Assembly: GCA_964518575.1 (NCBI GenBank)
Contig: CAZFGW010000016.1
Coordinates: 1-47,131, forward strand
Length of the DNA stretch: 47,131 bases
Origin: MGBC163016 sp964518575
Lineage (GTDB): Bacteria > Actinomycetota > Coriobacteriia > Coriobacteriales > Eggerthellaceae
Direction: 5' to 3'
The notes beneath the pieces are model-generated. The model had not been told where the DNA came from. It saw only the letters and a list, made by a program, of their open reading frames with translations, and did not search any database. A program made the position numbers and the translations under genes. Shown here one piece after another: positions 23,530-31,134 of the stretch; the stretch's first letter is position 1, and every line of letters begins with the position of its first letter.

Positions 23530-26397
23530 GTGTATATGAGCAAGAAAAGCAGATTCTCGACAAGGGCTCTTGCATGCCTGATCTGCCTCTCCTTGGTGCT
23601 CGGATTGAATCCGGCGACCGCACTGGCAACCGAGGGAAACCCATCTGGCACTGATCCTGAAGCCAGCTTCGCGCTTCCCAATAACGCGGGCAGTGTTGAG
23701 AATGAGAGCAAAGACCTTCCGGATCAAGACGATGACGGGATTGGCGAAGAAGGCAGCGCAGATACCGACACAGGCATGGTCGACGGCATCGGCAACACCG
23801 ACGGCGCCGCTCTTACCGACAAAGAGAGCGAACGTAGCGCCGATGAGGCTGACACCGACACCGCTCAAGCAGCGGCAACGCCTGCAGAGCAAAGCGCTGA
23901 GGAAGCAGCCGCACGTGCAGACGCGGAAAACACCGCAGTTGCCACGGTTAACTACACCACGCAGATGTATTCCATGTTCGCTCCCCTCGCGCCCCAATAC
24001 GGCGTTACCGTAGCGGGCAACCTGGCGGAGAGCTATGGATACACTGATGCGGTCGAAGGCGGCGTGTCCGTGCTTGATGTTCTTGTTGCTGCACACGAAG
24101 CAGCCATTGGCGAAGAGTTCACCCCTGAAACGGCGCGGATGTTCCTCGATTGCGCTGATTCAGGATTCGTGACCACCATCTTCGGTGATGCGAACAGCGC
24201 GAATGGGTTCATTTACAACGGGTCGTATCCGGGTGGCAACAATGGCACCACGGTGACCACCCAACCCGTTTACTCAGGCGACACCATCGACTTCTTCTTC
24301 TATCAGGACACCAAATACTACATGGACTTCATGACGTGGTTCTGCAAGGACGGCGTCTATACCTCATCGGTTATGAGTAATGGCAAGGATCCACTTGAAC
24401 TTTCTGTTGCGGGCTACATGTATGCGTACTCATATATCTTCGATAGCGCAGCTGCGCTCCATGGTTCTGGTAATGAGATCGAGGGTGCACATCTCGGCTG
24501 GGTTGATCTTGCCTCAGGTGCCATTTCCGAGATAGAGGGCGCAATCACTGATGAGACAGGCAAGGTTACCCTGGCCCCTCCCCAAGATAATGGTGTGTAC
24601 TATCTCACCGCTTTCTATACGGATGAAGATGTTGAGGACATGGGCTATCCCATTATCATGTCTTTACTGAAAGTCGTAGTTGATGCCGAATACACGGCTG
24701 ACAAGAACATGAAAGCGCTTACGAATCTTGAAGTCGCAAGCTTCCAGAGCAATCCGAATCCACTTCTGCTTACACCCGCCTTCGAAAGCACCGTCTTCGA
24801 ATATACGACACCGGAAGTTGCCTACGAAGACTTCACGTTCTTCCGTAGCTTCTATGTTCGTGCAACGGCGGTTGATCCCTCCGCAGAGATCATAGCTGTA
24901 CTTAATAATGGCGATCCGGTTGCTCTGACCTCAGGTAACGCAGATTGGTCGAACTTCTTGGGCGACAAAGGGTTGAAGCCGGGCAAGAACAAGCTCGTTG
25001 TTACGGTGACGAATCAGGGCGAAACACTCGAATATGTCGTCAACGTTCCTATGTTCGACCCCAATGCTCCCGTAGATCCCGAGCCTCTTGAGCCCGTTCC
25101 ACCTCTGGAAGACATCTCCCAGATCATCGACACGACGGGCGGATATATCTCCTCCACCGTCGCGAATCCGACCTTCAGCTCCACCGGTGGCGAATGGGCT
25201 GTGATCGGACAGACGCGGGGCAAGTTCAACACGGCTGATACCTATGCGGAAACCTATGCGAAGAATCTTGCTGACGAGCTGGTGCGTACGAACGGCGTGC
25301 TGAGCAAGAGCTCGTACACCGACTATGCACGTGCGATCCTTGCCCTCACCTCAGCGGGCTACGATGTGACTGATTTCGCAGGGTATGATCTACTCGCACC
25401 GCTCGCGGATATGAATGCCGTTTGCAAGCAGGGTGTCAATGGACCCATCTGGGCACTGATCGCATTTGATTCGCATGCCTATGATATCCCGCATGCAATG
25501 AACCCCGATGCTGCGCAAACAACGCGCGAGGCGCTGATCGACGCTATCGTATCTGCGCAGTTCGATGATGGCGGCTGGGCAGTTGCGGGCAAGATGCTTG
25601 ATGTCGACACGACCGCCATGGCGCTTCTGGCGCTGGCGCCCTATGCCAAGAGCAACACACAAGCTGAAGTCGCGACTACTGCAGCGCTCACGGGTCTCGA
25701 GAAGTACTTCGCTGATGATAATCATGCTGGCGTGATCGCTGCCCTCGGTCCCGATTCGTACGCGCAGCTCATCGTAGCGCTCACTGCATGCAACATTGAT
25801 CCGGCAACCGATGTCCGCTTCGGCGTTGGAGGAGTCTCACCGGTGGGCAAGCTGCTCGAATTTGCAGCAGATGACGGCACGTTTAGCCGCACCGTCGGCG
25901 GCGAGGCAAACCAGCGCGCCACAGAGCAAGCGCTGCTCTCCCTCGTTGCATACCGGCAGTTTGTGAATGGCGAACAGGGGCTCTACACCATGAGCGATGT
26001 TGCGATCGACAAGTCGTTCGCTGCCCCCGAAAAGCCCAGTGAACCCACTGGACCGAACGAGTCGAATGATCCGAACAAGCCGGAGCAACCGACAGCGCCA
26101 AACGTACCGGAAGGATCACGCGCTCCCCAAGGTGCTACCACCGTCCTGCCCACCCCGCAGGTGCTCGCGCAGGTACCGACCACAACCGCGGATAACGCAA
26201 GCACGAATGGCGAAGAAGTGCTCACCAGCGCGAAGACGCCGTTAGCATATGGCGCAGACAGTGCCGAGGCAGCAGCGGGGAGCATTGTCGAGCAGACATG
26301 GTCGCCCATGTTGTTGGCAGGAATCGGGTTGATCGTGTTGGGTTGCATCGGCGCAGTGGCGTTGATGCTCAGCCGAAAGAAGCGTGCGGTCAAATAG
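23530..26397 (+). CDS. Large membrane-anchored transcobalamin-like surface protein
   Basis: 955 residues. A signal peptide (TRALACLICLSLVLGL, cleavage near ALA-TEG at about 37) is followed by an acidic low-complexity region (about 40-145) and a DUF4430-like domain (about 155-265, VTVAGNLAESYGYTDAVEGG ... DTIDFFFYQDTKYYMDF). Next come a cadherin-like beta-sandwich (about 394-505) and an alpha/alpha-toroid domain (about 530-820) with prenyltransferase/terpene-cyclase-type motifs such as QFDDGGWAVAGK. The end is a Pro-rich stalk, a transmembrane segment (about 925-947) and the basic tail RKKRAVK. Intrinsic factor and transcobalamin also combine an alpha/alpha barrel with a DUF4430-type domain, here in reversed order. 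No LPxTG is seen. GTG 23530 best fits the GGGGGAAAG site; ATG 23536 is the alternative. It lies 116 nt after the preceding gene and is probably co-regulated. Confidence 0.78.
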   Translation: MYMSKKSRFSTRALACLICLSLVLGLNPATALATEGNPSGTDPEASFALPNNAGSVENESKDLPDQDDDGIGEEGSADTDTGMVDGIGNTDGAALTDKESERSADEADTDTAQAAATPAEQSAEEAAARADAENTAVATVNYTTQMYSMFAPLAPQYGVTVAGNLAESYGYTDAVEGGVSVLDVLVAAHEAAIGEEFTPETARMFLDCADSGFVTTIFGDANSANGFIYNGSYPGGNNGTTVTTQPVYSGDTIDFFFYQDTKYYMDFMTWFCKDGVYTSSVMSNGKDPLELSVAGYMYAYSYIFDSAAALHGSGNEIEGAHLGWVDLASGAISEIEGAITDETGKVTLAPPQDNGVYYLTAFYTDEDVEDMGYPIIMSLLKVVVDAEYTADKNMKALTNLEVASFQSNPNPLLLTPAFESTVFEYTTPEVAYEDFTFFRSFYVRATAVDPSAEIIAVLNNGDPVALTSGNADWSNFLGDKGLKPGKNKLVVTVTNQGETLEYVVNVPMFDPNAPVDPEPLEPVPPLEDISQIIDTTGGYISSTVANPTFSSTGGEWAVIGQTRGKFNTADTYAETYAKNLADELVRTNGVLSKSSYTDYARAILALTSAGYDVTDFAGYDLLAPLADMNAVCKQGVNGPIWALIAFDSHAYDIPHAMNPDAAQTTREALIDAIVSAQFDDGGWAVAGKMLDVDTTAMALLALAPYAKSNTQAEVATTAALTGLEKYFADDNHAGVIAALGPDSYAQLIVALTACNIDPATDVRFGVGGVSPVGKLLEFAADDGTFSRTVGGEANQRATEQALLSLVAYRQFVNGEQGLYTMSDVAIDKSFAAPEKPSEPTGPNESNDPNKPEQPTAPNVPEGSRAPQGATTVLPTPQVLAQVPTTTADNASTNGEEVLTSAKTPLAYGADSAEAAAGSIVEQTWSPMLLAGIGLIVLGCIGAVALMLSRKKRAVK

Positions 26398-26422
26398 ATT
26401 TTGATCCCAATTTCGGAGTGAT

Positions 26423-26450
26423 ATGAGGGCGCATATGCGCCCTCATTTTT
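26423..26450 (+). terminator. Terminator of the transcobalamin-like gene
   Basis: A perfect 24-nt palindrome (ATGAGGGCGCAT and its complement) followed by a T-tract (26446-26450), 25 nt after the stop codon. Confidence 0.92.
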
Positions 26451-26504
26451 ATGGTGACCGTTTCTGGTCGGAATGATGTATTAATGAGGGAACTGGATCT
26501 GGTG

Positions 26505-26538
26505 GACGTTGGGGCGAGATGAATCTCGCCCCAACGTC
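26505..26538. repeat. Dispersed palindromic repeat, copy 2 (full length)
   Basis: A perfect inverted repeat of two 16-nt arms (GACGTTGGGGCGAGAT and complement) around GA. The flanks CTGGTG on the left and TATGCCCAATCG on the right are shared with other copies. It lies between two converging genes, 54 bp after a separate terminator. Confidence 0.93.
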
Positions 26539-26570
26539 TATGCCCAATCGTTTTCGCCGTGGGACCGCCG

Positions 26571-28622
26571 CTATGCTTGTTCGCGAAACGCCACCTTCTC
26601 CATCAACGACCCGCCGCAACTCGATCCGCTGCCTGCCGCGCAACTGTAACAAATCGGACTCGTCCTAATATCCCGCTGCGCAAGCGGCTTATCGACAAGA
26701 TCGGCGATATTCGCAACATCCGGAATAGGCAACCCGAGCACATGGTTGACTTCGCAATCGTAGACGCGCCCGTCGTAATCGACGTTGATCTGACTTCGGC
26801 ACATCATATGCGCCACGACCGATCCGTTGTAATTCTCCGCCAGCAGTGAGAGGTAATAATCAAGCTTCCCCTGCTTCTCGAGCTCCTGCGCGAACCGCCC
26901 GAGCGGATAGTTGTTGAACGCGTAGAGTCCATTGAATGCAACACCTTGCGCCTTCTTCAGCTGGTACGCATAGAATTCCTCAAGTTCGCGCTGATCGGGC
27001 GGCAAAAACGGTCCGTCAACGTTGTAGACCAGATCGATCTGCAGCCGCGGATCGTATCCATATCCAAGCTCATTCAGTTCGCGCAGCATACTGATGACGG
27101 CGTTGAACACACCTTTGCCGCGCTGAAGGTCACAGTACTGCTCGTCGTAATACGGCAGCGAAGTGACGATCTTCACACCGTTGCGCGCATAGACCTCTTT
27201 GAAATGAGCATATTCCGGCTTCGTCAAAATGGTCAGGTTGCTGCGCACGATCACCTGCTTTGCGATGCGGGACGCTTCCTCGATAAACCATGCGAGATGC
27301 GGGTTCATCTCAGGCGAGCCACCCGTGATATCCATGATTTCGAAGTCACCGGTCTCAAATGCGGCAAGACACGCTTCCATCGCCCTGCGGTCCATCATTT
27401 CCGTGCTGCGAGGCGAGCATTCCAAATAGCAGTGCGAGCATGCAAGGTTGCACGCATAGCCGACGTTGACCTGCATCGTTTTCAAAGGAGCACTCTTCAA
27501 CAGATCGGGGTCGTGCACGCGCTCGTTGAACGGTTCGATCTCCAAATCATCACAGCGGCGCTCAAGCTCACGGAGTCCAAAGGTACGCTTGCCGCGCTTC
27601 AGATCGAGCGCATGCTGTGCCTGTTCGTATGAATACACCCCCACATGTTCCTTGCGGGGCGTGACTTTGAAATGCGGCGCGTAGCGGCTCTCGGTGAGGC
27701 AAAGCGCCATATTGCCGCTGATAGCAACGGGGCGATCCTTGATAAGGCGCACCTCGTCGGTAAGGTCGAAATAGCGCGGATTCTCCGGCAGCGTACCCAA
27801 ATAGGTTGCCGTCTGACAGTAGTTCTCTTCGCGATCTTCCAAATCCATGGCTTTGATTGCGCGCACCGTATGGCTGTAGAACGTGGCGAACCCGAGCTTC
27901 GTTGCAAGACGAAAATCTCCCACATGCAACTCCTCAACCGCCACATCATAGAACGCCTTCACGCCGAACCCGGAGAGCATGCGCCGGAAGTCCTCGACGT
28001 ACAGCGCACCCGCCAAGCATTCGCCGCGCAGGATAGGATCATCGTAGAACCCCTCCGGTACGCGCCGATCGCAGAATATATCTGAGAAATACAGCTCACC
28101 GCCCGGCTTAAGAACGCGGAATACCTCTTTGAACAGCTGCTCCTTGAAGGGAGAGAGATTCACAACGCAGTTGGAAATGACCACGTCAATGCTCTCGTCC
28201 GCAATCATGTCCATATCCTCGATGAATCCTTCGATGAATTCGACATTCGACCGCTCATATCCGAAGCGCTCCATCTGGGCATCTTCAAAGCTTTTCGCGA
28301 ACTCGATCTGCGCAGGTGTCATATCAATGCCGATGACATGTCCCTGCTCTCCCACGAGTTGGCTTGCAACATACACATCGCGCCCGGTCCCACATCCTAA
28401 ATCGAGCACCGTGGCGCCCTCAAGCGCAGGAGGAAGCGGAGAGCCGCACCCGTAGAAGCGCTCGATGATGCGATCATCGACATTGCGCAGGGCATCCAGC
28501 ACATATTTCGGGGGAGCCGCCGAGGCGCACGCGCACGCGTCGGTGCTCAAATCGTCGCTTTGCTTGAGAATCTCGCCATAGTAGCGGCGAACTTCTTCGC
28601 GAATCTTCTCATCTTCGGTCAT
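26571..28622 (-). CDS. ArsM-type methyltransferase fused to an ArsS-type radical SAM enzyme
   Basis: 683 residues with two enzyme modules. Residues about 1-350 are an arsenite methyltransferase. The SAM site is VLDLGCGTGRD, and all arsenic-binding cysteine positions known in ArsM are present: C30/C32 (DACAC), C59 (YGCGSPLPP), C152 (ISNCVVNLSP) and C201 (GECLAGAL). Residues about 375-683 are a radical SAM enzyme of the arsenosugar ArsS type, with [4Fe-4S] motif CNLACSHC near 390-397, DITGGSPEMNPH, and a Cys-rich C-terminal region ending CYSCAAGSGSSCGG. The predicted path is stepwise methylation of As(III) followed by transfer of a 5'-deoxyadenosyl group, in one chain. ATG 28622 follows AGGAAGG. 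A Cys, not selenocysteine, occupies the C-terminal motif. It is the last gene of a three-gene operon. Confidence 0.88.
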   Translation of the reverse strand: MTEDEKIREEVRRYYGEILKQSDDLSTDACACASAAPPKYVLDALRNVDDRIIERFYGCGSPLPPALEGATVLDLGCGTGRDVYVASQLVGEQGHVIGIDMTPAQIEFAKSFEDAQMERFGYERSNVEFIEGFIEDMDMIADESIDVVISNCVVNLSPFKEQLFKEVFRVLKPGGELYFSDIFCDRRVPEGFYDDPILRGECLAGALYVEDFRRMLSGFGVKAFYDVAVEELHVGDFRLATKLGFATFYSHTVRAIKAMDLEDREENYCQTATYLGTLPENPRYFDLTDEVRLIKDRPVAISGNMALCLTESRYAPHFKVTPRKEHVGVYSYEQAQHALDLKRGKRTFGLRELERRCDDLEIEPFNERVHDPDLLKSAPLKTMQVNVGYACNLACSHCYLECSPRSTEMMDRRAMEACLAAFETGDFEIMDITGGSPEMNPHLAWFIEEASRIAKQVIVRSNLTILTKPEYAHFKEVYARNGVKIVTSLPYYDEQYCDLQRGKGVFNAVISMLRELNELGYGYDPRLQIDLVYNVDGPFLPPDQRELEEFYAYQLKKAQGVAFNGLYAFNNYPLGRFAQELEKQGKLDYYLSLLAENYNGSVVAHMMCRSQINVDYDGRVYDCEVNHVLGLPIPDVANIADLVDKPLAQRDIRTSPICYSCAAGSGSSCGGSLMEKVAFREQA

Positions 28623-28657
28623 CGATCGACCTTCCTGTGACAGTTCCTCCATCATTC

Positions 28658-28693
28658 GAACAGGGGCGAGCACCTGAGCACCCGTCCCTGTTC
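28658..28693 (-). other. Hairpin between the GTPase and ArsM::ArsS genes
   Basis: GAACAGGG and CCCTGTTC form an 8-bp stem around about 20 nt in the 104-nt spacer. No T-tract follows, so it is not a terminator. It could affect mRNA processing or stability within the operon. Confidence 0.5.
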
Positions 28694-28726
28694 ACATAAG
28701 CGGATATGTTTCGTATGAGCGGTTCT

Positions 28727-29911
28727 CTACCGACCCTCATCTCCCATACCGAAACACTCCGTGAAAAACACCTGTGCATCGAGTCCATATCGTTCGCACA
28801 CCTCATCGAGCGTATCGTCGATGATCCGCGCAAGGGGACGCGACTCGCACACCGCGCGCGCATTGATGATCATTGAGAACTTCTTATGGTCGCGAATGAA
28901 GAGCTGCGTGTGCTCGATATCATAATCCACCCCGATGAGCGAACACTTGTTGAAGTCGCCCACGCCGGCGGTGGCGAACGTTTTGAGGTGCGGAACGTTG
29001 CGCTTCCGCTCGATGAGCCCCATCCGAATGCTTTCGATCATGTCATCGATGACCGCGTTGCAATCGATCTTGCTCCCGTCGAGCGTTTTCAAAAACATGC
29101 GGCGGTTGTACCACGTCAGCTTTGTTTCCGCTTCGGCGAACTTCTCATCGTCACGCACGGAGAAGTTCTTGAGCGCACTCTCATGGGTGGTGATGTAGTC
29201 GGCAAGCTCAGCGATTCCCGTTTTCTCACGCGCCGAAATTGCCATAACAGGAACATCGGGGCACGCCTCTTGCAGAAACTTCACGTCGCGCTCGATCTCC
29301 TCAGGCGTCAAGAGATCGATCTTGTTGAGCACCACCAGATCCGCTTCCTCCAACTGGAGCTTCATCAGATACACGAGCTCTTCGGGAAGATTGATGTCGG
29401 CTTTTTCTGGAAGGAGCATGCGCAACCGCTCTGGATCGACGATGACGGTGAACGGCGAAAGCGTGATCCAATCAGCGCATTCGTCCGCAAGACGGTGATA
29501 GGTGTGATCGAGTGCTCCCACACCGCACCCCGGAATATCGGACATCACGAACACGCAGCCGTCGCGGTCCTTGAGCCGGCGGATCTTATCGATGGTGTTG
29601 TCCATCTGATAGCAGATGCACCCGCTTGCAATCTCTTCGACGGTGCAGCCGCTCGTCTGCGTGAGATTCGTGTCAACAAGATTGGCACCCAGGTCATTCG
29701 CGATAAGCCCGATGTGACCGTAGTGCTTGTCCATATACTCGCCAAGCGCGATCATGGACGTCGTTTTGCCCGCGCCCAGAAATCCACTCACCACCATGAA
29801 ACGGATTCGCTCGGGAACATGCTCGGCAACGCGCGAGACCGCCTTGGTCTGACCGGTGTCTTCATGCGCCGCCGTCGCGCCCCCGTACGTCGAAAATGAA
29901 TCGTATGGCAT
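28727..29911 (-). CDS. G3E-family (CobW/HypB/UreG-like) P-loop GTPase
   Basis: 394 residues. Walker A is GFLGAGKTT (near 43-51), the guanine-specificity motif is NKIDLL (near 217), and IPGCGVGALDHT takes the switch region. The family's metal site CxCC, usually GCxCC, reads GCICY here, so the third Cys is a Tyr. G3E GTPases hand metals (Ni, Zn, Co/cobalamin) to enzymes or help to load cofactors. A C-terminal half of about 150 residues (RRMFLKTLDGSKIDCNAVID ... HTQLFIRDHKKFSMIINARA) is not one I can name. The start at 29911 follows AGGAGAG. It lies 27 nt after the methyltransferase gene and before ArsM::ArsS, implying a role in making or maturing that product or enzyme. Confidence 0.85.
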   Translation of the reverse strand: MPYDSFSTYGGATAAHEDTGQTKAVSRVAEHVPERIRFMVVSGFLGAGKTTSMIALGEYMDKHYGHIGLIANDLGANLVDTNLTQTSGCTVEEIASGCICYQMDNTIDKIRRLKDRDGCVFVMSDIPGCGVGALDHTYHRLADECADWITLSPFTVIVDPERLRMLLPEKADINLPEELVYLMKLQLEEADLVVLNKIDLLTPEEIERDVKFLQEACPDVPVMAISAREKTGIAELADYITTHESALKNFSVRDDEKFAEAETKLTWYNRRMFLKTLDGSKIDCNAVIDDMIESIRMGLIERKRNVPHLKTFATAGVGDFNKCSLIGVDYDIEHTQLFIRDHKKFSMIINARAVCESRPLARIIDDTLDEVCERYGLDAQVFFTECFGMGDEGR

Positions 29912-29938
29912 CTGCTCTCTCCTACCACGCTGCCCGCG

Positions 29939-31033
29939 TTAGCAGCAACTCGCTTGGATCGGAATATCGTCTTCGTCGCGCACACCCGTGAAGTCGGGCG
30001 CATGCAGAATCAGTTCATCATACGCCTTGTGCGTGTCGCCGAGGTGCGTCGTGCGATCTCCCTCGACAGTGAACACCTTCGCGTACCGACTGTGCTTCGC
30101 AACGGAGGTCACATTACCGCAGACGGGGCATGATTTGCCCGCGGGGAATTTAATATTGTGCTCGAACAGGAAGAAATCGGGGTAATCGGGGAGCGATCCG
30201 TCATAGGTGACCACTTCGCCGTAGCTTTCGCACACATCCTCGGACCAGTCTGACTTGAGCATGCGGACAGTCAAGGTGGAGAAGGCGACGTCGCCGTATT
30301 TCTCCTGCTCCGCTGCCGTCAAAGGCGTCTTCCAATTCATGAGATAGCGCGGGTCGTGGAAGCCGACGCTTTGTACGAGCCGGCGGAAGTCTCCCACAAA
30401 CATTGCCCCGGCAAGACGATCCGCACGGCCGTTGACATCCTTCGCAAGATCGAGCGGAATCCGTCGATCGGTGAATACATCCGTGAAGTACCATTCGCCA
30501 TCCTGCTTGAGTACGCGGAACACCTCACGCGCGTACGCTTCTTTGTCAGGGGAAAGATTGAAGGTGCAGTTCGAAATGACGATGTCAACGCTGTTGTCTT
30601 CGATGGCGGACAGATCTTCCGGCACGCCCACCATAAGTCCAACATTCGGGGCATCGTAGCCGAATTGCTTCATCTCTTGAGCGAAGTACTTCTGCGCGAT
30701 AGCAAGCTTGTCTTGGCTGGGCTCAACGCTGATGACGCGTCCATCCGGTCCCACGAGCTGCGCTGCCAGATAGGTATCACGTCCCGTTCCAGCACACAGA
30801 TCGAGCACCGTGCACCCCTCCATGAGCGGAGGCATCGGTGTACCGAATTCATGGAACATATTCTTGATCTCAGCCGAGATGTTGTACAGCTTGCCGCGCA
30901 CGCTCTCGGGAATCGTTCCCTCGGCATCGCGCGTGCGCGCGGTTGCCTGCGGGTCATTCGGAGAAGCCTCTTCAATCTGCGCATAGTACGCAACGGGATC
31001 GACATCCAAGGTGTACCAAGCTTTGTAATCCAT
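29939..31033 (-). CDS. ArsM-like methyltransferase with missing arsenic-site cysteines
   Basis: 364 residues, homologous to the N-terminal module of the downstream fusion: SAM site VLDLCAGTGRD (near 76-86), ISNCTFNLSPDKE (C156), FRVLKQDGEWYFTDVF, and a C-terminal domain with CPVCGN. Compared with canonical ArsM, only the C156 position is kept. The N-terminal CxC is absent, YGCGSP is HEFGTP, and GECLAGAL is RADRLAGAM. The protein ends in SCC. It may therefore act on a different or already methylated substrate. ATG 31033 has AAGGAAGGAA upstream. First gene of the operon; a dyad covers the likely -10. Confidence 0.82.
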   Translation of the reverse strand: MDYKAWYTLDVDPVAYYAQIEEASPNDPQATARTRDAEGTIPESVRGKLYNISAEIKNMFHEFGTPMPPLMEGCTVLDLCAGTGRDTYLAAQLVGPDGRVISVEPSQDKLAIAQKYFAQEMKQFGYDAPNVGLMVGVPEDLSAIEDNSVDIVISNCTFNLSPDKEAYAREVFRVLKQDGEWYFTDVFTDRRIPLDLAKDVNGRADRLAGAMFVGDFRRLVQSVGFHDPRYLMNWKTPLTAAEQEKYGDVAFSTLTVRMLKSDWSEDVCESYGEVVTYDGSLPDYPDFFLFEHNIKFPAGKSCPVCGNVTSVAKHSRYAKVFTVEGDRTTHLGDTHKAYDELILHAPDFTGVRDEDDIPIQASCC

Positions 31034-31059
31034 ATCATTCCTTCCTTACATGGAGCATG

Positions 31060-31081
31060 TATGATAGTAGATTACATCATA
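31060..31081. promoter_or_regulatory. Dyad at the promoter of the methyltransferase/GTPase/ArsS operon
   Basis: TATGAT and ATCATA form a 6-bp inverted repeat with a 10-nt spacer. On the minus strand the distal half is itself a TATGAT -10 box, so a repressor bound here would block the operon. The -35 is weak. It does not match the ArsR consensus that I know. Confidence 0.5.
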
Positions 31082-31134
31082 TAGTTGCTAGAGGTAAATA
31101 AAATCCAGCATTGGTTTTTCTTTGTCGTTCTGCG

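Noticed and set aside
26100..26397. LPxTG sortase signal in the large surface protein
   Set aside because: Only LPTPQ is seen, far from the end. The C-terminus is a transmembrane helix with basic tail, so membrane anchoring is the better call.
26571..26700. ArsS half as a selenoprotein
   Set aside because: Some ArsS proteins carry selenocysteine, but here the C-terminal motif is encoded by Cys codons and the only stop is a normal TAG.
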